A DNA stretch of 64,000 nucleotides, taken from contig NZ_JBGQQU010000009.1 in the NCBI RefSeq assembly GCF_045528445.1, forward strand, positions 18,516 to 82,515, given 5' to 3'. The translations under genes were made by a program, and so were the position numbers. Source of the stretch: Desemzia sp045528445 (GTDB lineage: Bacteria > Bacillota > Bacilli > Lactobacillales > Carnobacteriaceae). The stretch's first letter is position 1. Every line of letters starts with the position of its first letter. Shown here piece after piece: positions 26,067 to 33,924 of this stretch. A model generated the notes under the pieces. That model was not told where the DNA came from. It made no database searches and saw nothing but the letters and a program-made list of their open reading frames with translations.

Positions 26067-26969
26067 ATGTCACTCACATCTTTTTCTATTGGTGCAACAC
26101 TGAAAAAAATCAGGGAGAACAAAGGCTACACGCAAAAAGAAATTTCAGACGATACCATGGCTCGTTCCACTTATACTAAATTTGAACGGAATGACATCAC
26201 TCCGACGCTTTCAAAGTATATGGCTATTTTGGACCACATGGATATGTCGCATGAAGAATTTATTTACATTTTAAATGAATACGAATTAGGGCAAAAAGAA
26301 ACCATTCTTTATTTGTTTAGAAAAATCGAAAAAAATCCTAACAGCGCATTGATCGATGAGATTATTGAAAAAGGCGAAGCGTTGGTCCAAGAACGGTACG
26401 ACCAATTAATACTGGATATTCTGAATGCCTGCCGGGGCTACAAGATCATCCTGGAAGAACAAGATTTAACGAAAGCAAAAGTCTACGCTCAAAAGGTCTG
26501 GGACCGGTTGGAAACGTTAGATAACTGGTATTTGGCAGAAATGCGGATCCTCAATAGTATTTTGTACTTATTTGATAGTGAAACAGCTGCATCTCTGACT
26601 AATCGAGCTCTTGCCAATTTAGACTGTTATCCCCACCTTGAAGAAGCAGCCTCATTAAAAATCAGCTTTTTGCTGCATGTGACCAATTTGCTGATGGTGG
26701 ACAAAAATTACGAACAAGCGCTGTTCTACGTTAAGCAAATGGAAGGTACTGCTCAAAGTACGGAACATCCCATCATGTGGGCAACCGCGTTGATCCGCAA
26801 AGAAGTCTGTATGACAAAACTTGGCGATACAACGGAATTAAGACTCATTGAAAAAGCTAAGCGTGTGTTTGACAGTTTAGACAAACCGACATTAACAGAG
26901 TGGGCTGAAAACGACCCCGAGAACTTCTACAATTTGTATGCAAAAAAACAAACGAAACTACTAAAGTAA
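26067..26969 (+). CDS. Rgg/MutR-family transcription regulator
   Basis: A 300-residue Rgg-type regulator: an N-terminal XRE helix-turn-helix (residues 8-63, IGATLKKIRENKGYTQKEIS) followed by a long TPR-like helical domain (about 80-290) that in this family binds short hydrophobic pheromones. AAGGAG lies ten bases before the ATG. No SHP-type peptide gene was visible next to it. It is the only plus-strand gene between 25 and 28.8 kb and ends at a strong terminator. Confidence 0.88.
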   Translation: MSLTSFSIGATLKKIRENKGYTQKEISDDTMARSTYTKFERNDITPTLSKYMAILDHMDMSHEEFIYILNEYELGQKETILYLFRKIEKNPNSALIDEIIEKGEALVQERYDQLILDILNACRGYKIILEEQDLTKAKVYAQKVWDRLETLDNWYLAEMRILNSILYLFDSETAASLTNRALANLDCYPHLEEAASLKISFLLHVTNLLMVDKNYEQALFYVKQMEGTAQSTEHPIMWATALIRKEVCMTKLGDTTELRLIEKAKRVFDSLDKPTLTEWAENDPENFYNLYAKKQTKLLK

Positions 26970-26970
26970 A

Positions 26971-27024
26971 AGGAGCTGTCTCAAAAATCGAGTATGTTTA
27001 CTCGATTTTGAAGCAGCTTCTTTT
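26971..27024 (+). terminator. Terminator of the Rgg gene
   Basis: Long hairpin: GAGCTG...CAGCTTC outer arms, AAAATCGAGTA / ACTCGATTTT inner arms and a TTTTTT tail. Confidence 0.88.
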
Positions 27025-27055
27025 TTATTGAATGAGCAATCCAGCCGCTTACCTT

Positions 27056-27125
27056 GTAAGAGCCATCTGGTGCTTTTTTTACCCTCGGATGGACGCTATT
27101 TGCCTAGTAAACCCATCCAGACGTT
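27056..27125. repeat. Single relic unit resembling array B
   Basis: GCCATCTGG ... GGATGGACGCTAT ... CCCATCCAGACG follows the same order of arms as array B at 30.2 kb and shares the 11-mer ATGGACGCTAT exactly. One period only. It lies at the end of the conserved yabR-metG block. Confidence 0.45.
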
Positions 27126-27159
27126 ATCTTTAACTGCTTTTTTCTCTATAAAATCTAAA

Positions 27160-27195
27160 AAAAGCCTGTCTCATTTTATGTTGAGACAGGCCTTT
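27160..27195 (+). terminator. Hairpin GCCTGTCTCA/TGAGACAGGC
   Basis: Perfect 10-bp stem with an 8-base loop. The flanking A-run and CTTT suggest a terminator active leftward or in both directions, between the Rgg gene and yabR. Confidence 0.65.
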
Positions 27196-27369
27196 GAATG
27201 TGACGATTCCTGCGATAACTGAGGACCAGGATATATTTTATCTTGTTTCTTTTTTATCCTCCACAACGAGATGTCTCGATCCTTTGCGATTCTTATCTTG
27301 CTTTATCTCTGTTCAGTTATTGAATTTAGAGACATTCACAAAGAACATACTTATAGGATTGCATTTAAA

Positions 27370-27408
27370 AAAAGCGAGGCTGGAATAAATCCCGCCTCGC
27401 TAGAGTTT
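27370..27408 (-). terminator. Terminator of the yabR-like gene
   Basis: AGCGAGGC/GCCTCGCT stem. The leftward strand ends in TTTTTTT. It begins about 30 bases beyond the stop codon of the S1-domain gene. Confidence 0.88.
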
Positions 27409-27440
27409 TTATAAGTTAGTTTTTGTTTTAAATTCGGAGA

Positions 27441-27974
27441 CTAGTTGCGACGTCCGCCGCGTCCGCCGCGCTTGCCTTCAGTGTTGCGTTTTAAAGAAGT
27501 TAAACGATCGTCACTATCTTTCAAGAATGAATTCATCAGTGTATCAAAGTCTTCTTTTCTATCTTTTTGAGCGTATGAAGGACGACTAGATTTTTGGTAG
27601 CTGGAAGATGAACCTCTTGAGCTGCCTCTATCGTTGCTGCGTTGGTAACTGCTGCTTGGTCTGGCACTTGAACTTGGTCTAGCACTTGATGGTCTAGCAC
27701 TTGAACTTGGTGCACTGGCAGCCGCTTCTCCTTCTGGTTGATCTACTGCTTTACGAATGGACAAACCAATTTTACCATCGTTTCCGATTGTTAAAACTTT
27801 AACTGTAACTTCATCACCAACAGTTAATACATCGTGGATATCTTTGACAAAACTATCGGAGATTTCACTAATGTGAACCAATCCAGTTTTACCATTTCCT
27901 AAATCAATAAACGCACCAAAATTTGTTATTCCCGTTACTTTACCCGGGACCTTATTACCGACTTCGATTGACAT
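27441..27974 (-). CDS. S1 RNA-binding domain protein (YabR-like)
   Basis: A 177-residue protein with one S1 domain (residues 1-75: GNKVPGKVTGITNFGAFIDL, TGLVHISEIS, DEVTVKVLTI) and a low-complexity tail. The tail carries repeated Ser-Ala-Arg-Pro units (SSARPSSARPSSSARPSSS) and ends in an RGGRGGRRN run. It binds RNA and probably ribosomes. In B. subtilis yabR follows divIC, as here. The Ser/Arg/Gly tail is longer and more repetitive than in Bacillus and would be disordered. Confidence 0.88.
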   Translation of the reverse strand: MSIEVGNKVPGKVTGITNFGAFIDLGNGKTGLVHISEISDSFVKDIHDVLTVGDEVTVKVLTIGNDGKIGLSIRKAVDQPEGEAAASAPSSSARPSSARPSSSARPSSSYQRSNDRGSSRGSSSSYQKSSRPSYAQKDRKEDFDTLMNSFLKDSDDRLTSLKRNTEGKRGGRGGRRN

Positions 27975-28095
27975 ATATACTTCATTTCCTCCTTGGATAC
28001 TAGTAATGACATTATATCATTGTCTTTCCTACATATAAAGCTTTTTATTAACAGGAACTTTGATTTCGATGTCTTTTGTCACAATTTATGACGGA

Positions 28096-28548
28096 CTATT
28101 CATTGCTTTCTGATGATTCCTCTTCGCTTTCAGCAGAGTCTTGATTATCCGTATTTTCCTTTTCTTGCGTTTTCGCTGCATTGTCTTCTGGGAAACTAAA
28201 GATGATCTCTCCTTCTTGGGATAAGTAGTATTGACTTCTAGCTAATTTCGCTATGTAATCGTCATCTTCAAGCTTTTTGACCTCATCTTGAAGGCTTTCA
28301 TGTTGCTTTTCTACATCCGTTAATTCTTCTGCTGCTACTACATTTGCGGTATCCAGGGCTGCGATCTCTTGCGTATTTTTCACCAGATTAACTGACAGCG
28401 CCAAGATAAATGCGCTGCTGATCGTTACGATAGCCGCGATCCGTCTTCTTTTCTGCTTTTTAAATTTGGTTTCACGATGCGCTTGAACGGTTTTCGTTTG
28501 AGTGAATTCATTTTCTAATTGCGTCACATTACCTTTTCTATTTTTCAT
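28096..28548 (-). CDS. divIC: Cell-division protein DivIC (FtsB-like)
   Basis: A 150-residue bitopic protein: a basic cytosolic N-terminus (KFKKQKRRR), one transmembrane helix (about 37-58), an extracellular leucine-zipper-like coiled coil (60-95) and the KLEDDDYIAKLARSQYYLSQ EGE motif typical of DivIC. It stabilises the FtsL/DivIB complex at the septum. The C-terminal 35 residues are strongly acidic (Glu/Ser-rich). Its place next to the S1-domain gene matches the divIC-yabR order in Bacillus. Confidence 0.9.
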   Translation of the reverse strand: MKNRKGNVTQLENEFTQTKTVQAHRETKFKKQKRRRIAAIVTISSAFILALSVNLVKNTQEIAALDTANVVAAEELTDVEKQHESLQDEVKKLEDDDYIAKLARSQYYLSQEGEIIFSFPEDNAAKTQEKENTDNQDSAESEEESSESNE

Positions 28549-28848
28549 GATCCCACACCTCTTCTACTCAAATGGATTTCTCTTTAAAATAATACGTACT
28601 TTTATAGTGTACCAATTTTTTATTTTTTTGTATTGCCGGAGGACTTATTGTACAACTTTGTACTTTATTCACTCTGAATCAATGGTGCCGGCCGCCAGTC
28701 TAGGGGTTCATTTGCCCAAATGACCAGCCGCTTCTTCTACGCTCACATTATACCAAGTATGCCTTTACATTTCTATGCGGAATTGCAAAAAGATTAAAAG
28801 AATGAGTCGATTTTTGCGTATAGTTCTTAAAAGAGAGGTTGATGGAGG
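28549..28848. promoter_or_regulatory. Intergenic region between divIC and the first NERD gene
   Basis: The leftward strand holds TTGGTATAAT (extended -10) at about 28749-28758, a good candidate promoter for divIC with a leader of some 185 bases. The leader includes CATTTG-gg-CAAATG and a GC-rich patch ending GCCGGCACCA. I tried to fold it as a tRNA without success. The plus-strand NERD gene has TATAGT about 30 bases before its start. Confidence 0.35.
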
Positions 28849-29766
28849 ATGGCTTATAAGGAAAGAGAGAAATCGTACAATTTGTTGATGATGGAGTCGT
28901 TGAGTATTCGGATGGAGTTGACGTTGAAGCAGCAGTATTATTATCAGAATTTGTTGAGAGGTTACAAGGGAGAATGCGATTTTGATAAGTTGACTGTGAA
29001 GTTGGATGGGAATTTTTTGGTCCTGAATGATTTGCCATTAAAGGTGGATGGCAGGTATTTTCAGATTGATACATTGATTATCGGTGTGAAATCGGTGAGA
29101 GTTTATGAAGTAAAGAATTATATGGGAGAATATATTTTTAAAGGTGACGATCTTTACATTGCGTCGTCAGACAAAAGTATTCTGACGCCTTTTAATCAAC
29201 TCGAGCGTTTGCTGACTTCTATCCGCCAAGTATTGGCCGAGTTGGGAATTCATTTGCCGGTGAGCGGGTTTGTAGCTTTTGTCGATCCCAATATGTGTCT
29301 CTATCAAGCTCCATACCGGCCAGAGCTTTTACTACCGGGGAAATTAGAAAAACATTTAACTCAAGTAGCCAGCCACGGCGCTCCTTTAACCAGCAAGCAT
29401 CACGAGTTGGCCATGAAACTTTGCGAACGGTGTGTACTCGAACCGCCTTACAAAGACTTGCCTGAGTATACGTATGAATTGTTGACGAAAGGTGTGTCTT
29501 GCGCAGAGTGTGGGAGTTTACGAGTCACGCTGCCGGCGGGCAAGAGCCGGTATTGCGCATGTGAAAAGTGCGGGCACCAAGAACCGGTCACGAAGACGAT
29601 TTGCCGCCTGGTGGACGAGTATCGTCGGCTGTTTCCGGGAAGAGAAATCACATCCACGGCTATTTATGAGTGGTGTGGCGGATTGTTTACTAAGAAGAGA
29701 ATACGGATAGTGTTGGGGAAATATTTTAAGGCTACAGGTACGAAGCGTTTGATGACTTATATCTAA
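28849..29766 (+). CDS. NERD-domain protein with zinc ribbon (paralogue 1)
   Basis: A 305-residue protein. Residues about 35-140 form a NERD (nuclease-related) domain: GYKGECDFDKL, LNDLPLKVDGRYFQIDTLII and YEVKNYMGEY, which give the E...D...ExK pattern of restriction-endonuclease folds. Residues about 222-245 hold a zinc ribbon (CAECG ... CACEKCGH). The C-terminus has a conserved FPGREI-WCGGLFTKKRIR block. It is inserted between rqcP and divIC and directly precedes arrays of tandem repeats. The second copy is at 39395-40312 and has exactly the same length. Function unknown; DNA or RNA cleavage is a possibility. Confidence 0.82.
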   Translation: MAYKEREKSYNLLMMESLSIRMELTLKQQYYYQNLLRGYKGECDFDKLTVKLDGNFLVLNDLPLKVDGRYFQIDTLIIGVKSVRVYEVKNYMGEYIFKGDDLYIASSDKSILTPFNQLERLLTSIRQVLAELGIHLPVSGFVAFVDPNMCLYQAPYRPELLLPGKLEKHLTQVASHGAPLTSKHHELAMKLCERCVLEPPYKDLPEYTYELLTKGVSCAECGSLRVTLPAGKSRYCACEKCGHQEPVTKTICRLVDEYRRLFPGREITSTAIYEWCGGLFTKKRIRIVLGKYFKATGTKRLMTYI

Positions 29767-29771
29767 ATGAA

Positions 29772-29840
29772 GGTCTTTTCAATTTAGCCGTTGCTTCCAA
29801 ATTGCTTTTGGAATAGTGGCTGATTGAAAAGACTTCTTTG
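29772..29840 (+). terminator. Long hairpin after the first NERD gene
   Basis: GTCTTTTCAAT...AGCC pairs with GGCT...ATTGAAAAGAC, with an inner CCAAA/TTTGG. TTCTTTGG follows. Probably the terminator of the NERD gene. Confidence 0.7.
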
Positions 29841-30040
29841 GTCTGGCTCGTCATGCTGCTTCAAGAGATTAAAAGTAATAGTGTTTTTCACTAGTTGGCT
29901 TTTAAAAGAAGGATTACTTGGTTTTTTGTTCAGACTGGCTTGTGCAGGAAGTTAGCGCTTTGATAGGTAATTTTGGTTTTAGATGAGGATAGGTTAGTGA
30001 AGGGATTTTTGGGATAGGAAGGGTTGTTTTTTAGGTATTG

Positions 30041-30161
30041 AGTAGCTTGGGTTTGGAGTAGCTTGGGTTTGGAGTAGCTTGGGTTTGGAGTAGCTTGGGT
30101 TTGGAGTAGCTTGGGTTTGGAGTAGCTTGGGTTTGGAGTAGCTTGGGTTTGGAGTAGCTGT
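30041..30161. repeat. 16-bp tandem repeat, seven full copies
   Basis: AGTAGCTTGGGTTTGG repeats at 30041, 30057, 30073, 30089, 30105, 30121 and 30137, with a partial copy at 30153. It has no inverted arms and abuts the start of array B. Confidence 0.95.
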
Positions 30162-31225
30162 GTGCGCTGCAAATGGACGCTATGACTTTAATTAGAGCCA
30201 TTTGAGTACTTGTCACTGCACCGAATGGACGCCACCACTCTTGTTAGGGCCATTTGGGGACTTGCGGCTGCTCCGAATGGACGCTATGACTCTTGTTAGA
30301 GTCATTTGGAGACTGCCGGTTGCTGCAAATGGACGCTACATCTCGTGTTAGTGCCATTTGAGGTCTTGTCACTGCCCCGAATGGACGCTACGACTCTAGT
30401 TAGGGCTATTTGGGGACTTGCGGCTACCCCAAATGGACGCTGCGACTCTAGTTAGGGCCATTTGGGGTCTTGTGGCTGCTCCAAATGGACGCTATGACTC
30501 TAGTTAGAGCCATTCGGGGACTTGTGGCTGCTCCAAATGGACGCTATGACTCTAGTTAGGGCCATTTGGGGACTTGCGGCTACTCCAAATGGACGCTATG
30601 ACTCTAGTTAGGGCCATTTGGGGACTTGCGGCTGCTCCAAATGGACGCTACATCTCGTGTTAGTGCCATTTGAGTATTTGTCACTGCTCCAAATGGGCGC
30701 TGCGACTCTAGTTAGGGCCATTTGGGGTCTTGTGGCTGCTCCAAATGGACGCTACGACTCTAGTTAGGGCCATTTGGGGACTTGTGGCTGCTCCAAATGG
30801 ACGCTATGACTCTAGTTAGAGCCATTTGGGGACTTGCGGCTACCCCAAATGGACGCTGCGACTCTAGTTAGGGCCATTTGGGGACTTGCGGCTACCCCAA
30901 ATGGACGCTGCGACTCTAGTTAGGGCCATTTGGGGTCTTGTGGCTGCTCCAAATGGACGCTACGACTCTTGCTAGAGCCATTTGGGGACTTGCGGCTGCT
31001 CCAAATGGACGCTACGACTTTAGTTAGGGCCATTTAGGGACTTGTGGCTGCTCCAAATGGACGCTACGACTCTAGTTAGAGCCATTTGAGTACTTGTCAC
31101 TGCCCCGAATGGACGCTACCACTCTTGTTAGTGCCATTTGGGGACTTGTGGTTGCTCCAAATGGACGCTACATCTCGTGTTAGTGCCATTTAAGTACTTA
31201 CTACCGCTCCAAATAGACGCTCCCA
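30162..31225. repeat. Array B: 21 copies, exact 52-bp period
   Basis: The word CAAATGGACGCT (with CGAATGG variants) recurs at 30170 and then every 52 bases to 31210, 20 periods with no net insertion or deletion. Each unit has CCAAATGG and its complement CCATTTGG separated alternately by 15 and 21 bases. Inter-arm sequence varies by a few substitutions (GACTCTAGTTAGGG, CATCTCGTGTTAGT). No supported frame crosses it. Gene neighbours are the first NERD gene and rqcP. Confidence 0.95.
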
Positions 31226-31307
31226 AACCACCCATTACCTTAAAAAAACTCACAAAACCTAAAGCAAGCCCACCCCATTACCAATCAATAGCTTTTTGCC
31301 CCAGCAA

Positions 31308-31340
31308 AAAGCCACCTATCGAAAAAATAGGTGGCTGAAG
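31308..31340 (-). terminator. Terminator of the mfd-mazG-rqcP operon
   Basis: GCCACCTAT/ATAGGTGGC stem, with a T-run on the leftward strand (GGCTTTTTGC). It begins a few bases after the rqcP stop. Confidence 0.85.
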
Positions 31341-31346
31341 GGAGAT

Positions 31347-31601
31347 TTATTTTTCCGTATTGCTGATAACGGTGTACATCTCTGCGGCTTCGTCTTTTTT
31401 AGTGGTTTCGACTAGTTTGTCGATGCGAATGACTAGTGTGCGGTTTCCGAAGGCGATCGTTAATTCGTCGCCCTCTTTGACAGTCGATGATGATTTGGCA
31501 ACGGCGCCGTTGATTTGGATTCTGCCTTTGTCCGCCACTTCTTTCGCGATGGTGCGGCGCTTGATGATGCGTGAAACTTTTAGAAATTTGTCTAATCTCA
31601 T
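31347..31601 (-). CDS. rqcP: S4-domain ribosome quality-control factor RqcP (YabO)
   Basis: An 84-residue S4 RNA-binding protein (MRLDKFLKVSRIIKRRTIAK ... GRIQINGAVAK). RqcP binds the 50S subunit and 23S rRNA/tRNA during RqcH-driven alanine tailing of stalled chains. The length and position between mazG and divIC match B. subtilis yabO. Its ATG overlaps the mazG stop by four bases. The Bacillus genes yabP and yabQ are absent from the next position, where a NERD gene and array B sit instead. Confidence 0.93.
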   Translation of the reverse strand: MRLDKFLKVSRIIKRRTIAKEVADKGRIQINGAVAKSSSTVKEGDELTIAFGNRTLVIRIDKLVETTKKDEAAEMYTVISNTEK

Positions 31602-32311
31602 AAGCCTAGCTCCTTTTCTTTTGCTTTGATTTTTTGCCAGATGGCGTCTACTTCTTCTACCGTATTGGCTTCCACTCCGTCAAATACATGCGGGTGGCGT
31701 CTGCGTAATTTGGTATTGATGGCTTCGAGCACGTCTTCCAACGTGAAGGCACCTGTGTATTCGGCGTAACTCGTTTGGTACAGCACTTGGCACAAGACAT
31801 CGCCCAACTCTTCTATTAAATTGCGGGTGTCTTGGTTTTGGATGGCCTCCACCAATTCCTCCGTTTCCTCGCGCAAATAGGGAATCAGCGTCTCATGCGT
31901 CTGCTGTTTGATCCACACGTCGCCGCCTTCTCCAGAAATCTCGTCCATATAAAATTGCAGTGTCTGGAAGGATTTGGTGCGCTCATCTTGCTTTAAAGCA
32001 GGCACAAACAGCACAGCCGAAGCGGAGTTTATTTGGAAGGAAGGCTCTTGGTTCAGGGTGAACCATTCCACACTTTCTTGAGCGGTGCCCGGTTCTTGGA
32101 TCAAGGCTGCTTGGTGATCCGGCGGGTACTTTTTATCTAAAATCGACCCGACGAGGCTTAATACAGGCGCATCATGGATGTCTTCAATGATGACCGATTG
32201 GCCTAACGCCAACTGGTCCCCATCCAGCTTTTTAGCGGGGATCCATTGGAATCCATTTGAAAAATCGCTTTGTGCAGCTTTAAAAATTACTTCTAAAACG
32301 GATAAATTCAT
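31598..32311 (-). CDS. MazG-family nucleotide pyrophosphohydrolase (YabN C-terminal type)
   Basis: A 237-residue protein. The C-terminal half (about 140-230) is a MazG domain with REETEELVEAI and NLIEELGDVLCQ, giving the EExxE...ExxD metal site. The N-terminal 120 residues do not show the tetrapyrrole methylase domain that Bacillus YabN carries; they are divergent and unrecognised. The ATG at 32311 is chosen because AGGGAAG precedes it and the longer frame would overlap the flippase gene. It removes pyrophosphate from aberrant NTPs. Confidence 0.87.
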   Translation of the reverse strand: MNLSVLEVIFKAAQSDFSNGFQWIPAKKLDGDQLALGQSVIIEDIHDAPVLSLVGSILDKKYPPDHQAALIQEPGTAQESVEWFTLNQEPSFQINSASAVLFVPALKQDERTKSFQTLQFYMDEISGEGGDVWIKQQTHETLIPYLREETEELVEAIQNQDTRNLIEELGDVLCQVLYQTSYAEYTGAFTLEDVLEAINTKLRRRHPHVFDGVEANTVEEVDAIWQKIKAKEKELGL

Positions 32312-32319
32312 GTTCTTCC

Positions 32320-33900
32320 CTACTTTCTCAATACTCTTTTGCCAAACGGAAGGGACAACCATTCGCGCAAGGCCAAGAGTTTGAATGAAATAATGGCTTT
32401 CACAAATACTGCCACGCCGATCCCGACTCCTAAAAGTGCCATGATAAATGAGCCGACACGACTGGCGTCTAAACCGGTCACGTGGATCAAGCTCGTGGCG
32501 ACCAATACCGTCGCACTCATAATGACGGAACTCGCGGCTAACTTCCAGCCAAAACCTTTCGCATAAACGGCCGCTTTCAAGTTAGCCCCTAATTTGAGCC
32601 AACTGAACACAAGCGTAGTCAATAAGGCCAATACCGTTCCAAAACTGGAACCAGCTGTTCCCCATAGTATCACCAAATGCGTGTTCACCAACATTTTCAC
32701 TACTAAACCAATCATCAATCCGACAAATGCCAGACGATGCTGGTTGCGGCTTTGGAAAACTGCATTGACGGCCCCGATCAAGGATGCCAAAAAGATGGAA
32801 ACCAAGTAAATCCCAATGGTCAAGTTGCCTTCTTTATCGCCAAACAACGTGTGGTTCAAATATGGAGTCAAGAGTATCATACCAAAAGTAGCGGCTGCAG
32901 CAATAGTGATAGTGATCCGCAAAAATGATTTGGCAATGTGCACAAAGTCTGCTGCCTTCTTCTCGACCACGCTGGCCGTCAACATCGGCAATAAACTGGA
33001 TGAAAAAGCCGTTGCAACGACCATTCCTAATTGCACCAGCGGCTGGCCGCGATCATAGATCCCTTTTAAATTCCGAGCCGCTTCAGGTGCTACACCTGAC
33101 TGGACCAGCCCGTTATATAACGTAAACGAGTCAATCAGCTGCAGCAGCAGCAACATCGCACTCAATAAACACAAGACCAGTCCTTCTGTCCCTAAACGTC
33201 TGAGCAGCCTTTGATAAGTCGGCACTGCATCTGAATCTGGCTGGATGACTGCGGAAAACGGCCGCTTCTTGTGATGCGAGACCATATAAATCACCATCGT
33301 CACCGAAGCAGCGATCGCGGCGATCCACGCACTGCTCATCGCATCGGCTCCCATTTGATAAACCGATTGGTAGCTGGCATTGAACGTATAGGCAACCAGT
33401 AAAATCACAGCCACTCGAACGACTTGTTCGACCACTTGAGAAACAGCTGTCGGGATCATTTGAAACGTACCTTGGAAATAGCCGCGCGAAACGGACAAGA
33501 AAGGCACCAGCAAAAATTGCCAGGACACCGCTTGAATGATGCCGCTGAGTTGGCGGTCCCCCATGCCGTCTGCGATCACATTTGCGCCGAAATATAAGGC
33601 TAGAAAAATCGCCAAGGAAATGCCCCCCAACAAGACAAACAATCGCTGCTGGACTTTCCGTTGCAGTTCGGTTGGCGTTTCGGCAATGATTTTAGACAGA
33701 AAGACCGGCAATCCGTTCAGCGCCAGAGTCATGCCTAAGCCATAAAGCGGATAAACTTGCTGGTAGACGTAGAATCCCGTGTTGCCGACCATGTTTTGGA
33801 AGGGGACGCGGTAGACTGCACTGAGGACTTTTGCTATAAAAGCGGCAATCGTTAAGATCACAGCACCATTCATCGTTTTTTTCAGTTGCTGATTGCCCAT
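32320..33900 (-). CDS. MOP-superfamily lipid flippase (YabM/SpoVB-like)
   Basis: A 526-residue polytopic protein with about 14 transmembrane helices and the N-terminal signature GAVILTIAAFIAKVLSAVYRVPF of the polysaccharide-export/SpoVB group. Related proteins flip lipid-linked peptidoglycan or wall precursors across the membrane. It lies between mfd and mazG as yabM does in Bacillus. There is a 24-base gap to mfd. Substrate not readable from sequence. Confidence 0.88.
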   Translation of the reverse strand: MGNQQLKKTMNGAVILTIAAFIAKVLSAVYRVPFQNMVGNTGFYVYQQVYPLYGLGMTLALNGLPVFLSKIIAETPTELQRKVQQRLFVLLGGISLAIFLALYFGANVIADGMGDRQLSGIIQAVSWQFLLVPFLSVSRGYFQGTFQMIPTAVSQVVEQVVRVAVILLVAYTFNASYQSVYQMGADAMSSAWIAAIAASVTMVIYMVSHHKKRPFSAVIQPDSDAVPTYQRLLRRLGTEGLVLCLLSAMLLLLQLIDSFTLYNGLVQSGVAPEAARNLKGIYDRGQPLVQLGMVVATAFSSSLLPMLTASVVEKKAADFVHIAKSFLRITITIAAAATFGMILLTPYLNHTLFGDKEGNLTIGIYLVSIFLASLIGAVNAVFQSRNQHRLAFVGLMIGLVVKMLVNTHLVILWGTAGSSFGTVLALLTTLVFSWLKLGANLKAAVYAKGFGWKLAASSVIMSATVLVATSLIHVTGLDASRVGSFIMALLGVGIGVAVFVKAIISFKLLALREWLSLPFGKRVLRK

Positions 33901-33924
33901 TTGTTCGTCCTCTTCTCTTTCGCG

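Noticed and set aside
28680..28740. tRNA-like segment ending in GCACCA on the leftward strand
   Set aside because: No acceptor stem, anticodon arm or T-loop could be folded.
29930..30216. Minus-strand frames of 61-80 codons with repeated SKPKLLQTQ units
   Set aside because: They translate the 16-bp tandem repeat, which stays open in several frames. There is no ribosome site or terminator.
30162..31225. CRISPR array
   Set aside because: Units differ only by scattered substitutions along their full length. There is no alternation of identical repeats with unique spacers and no cas gene nearby.
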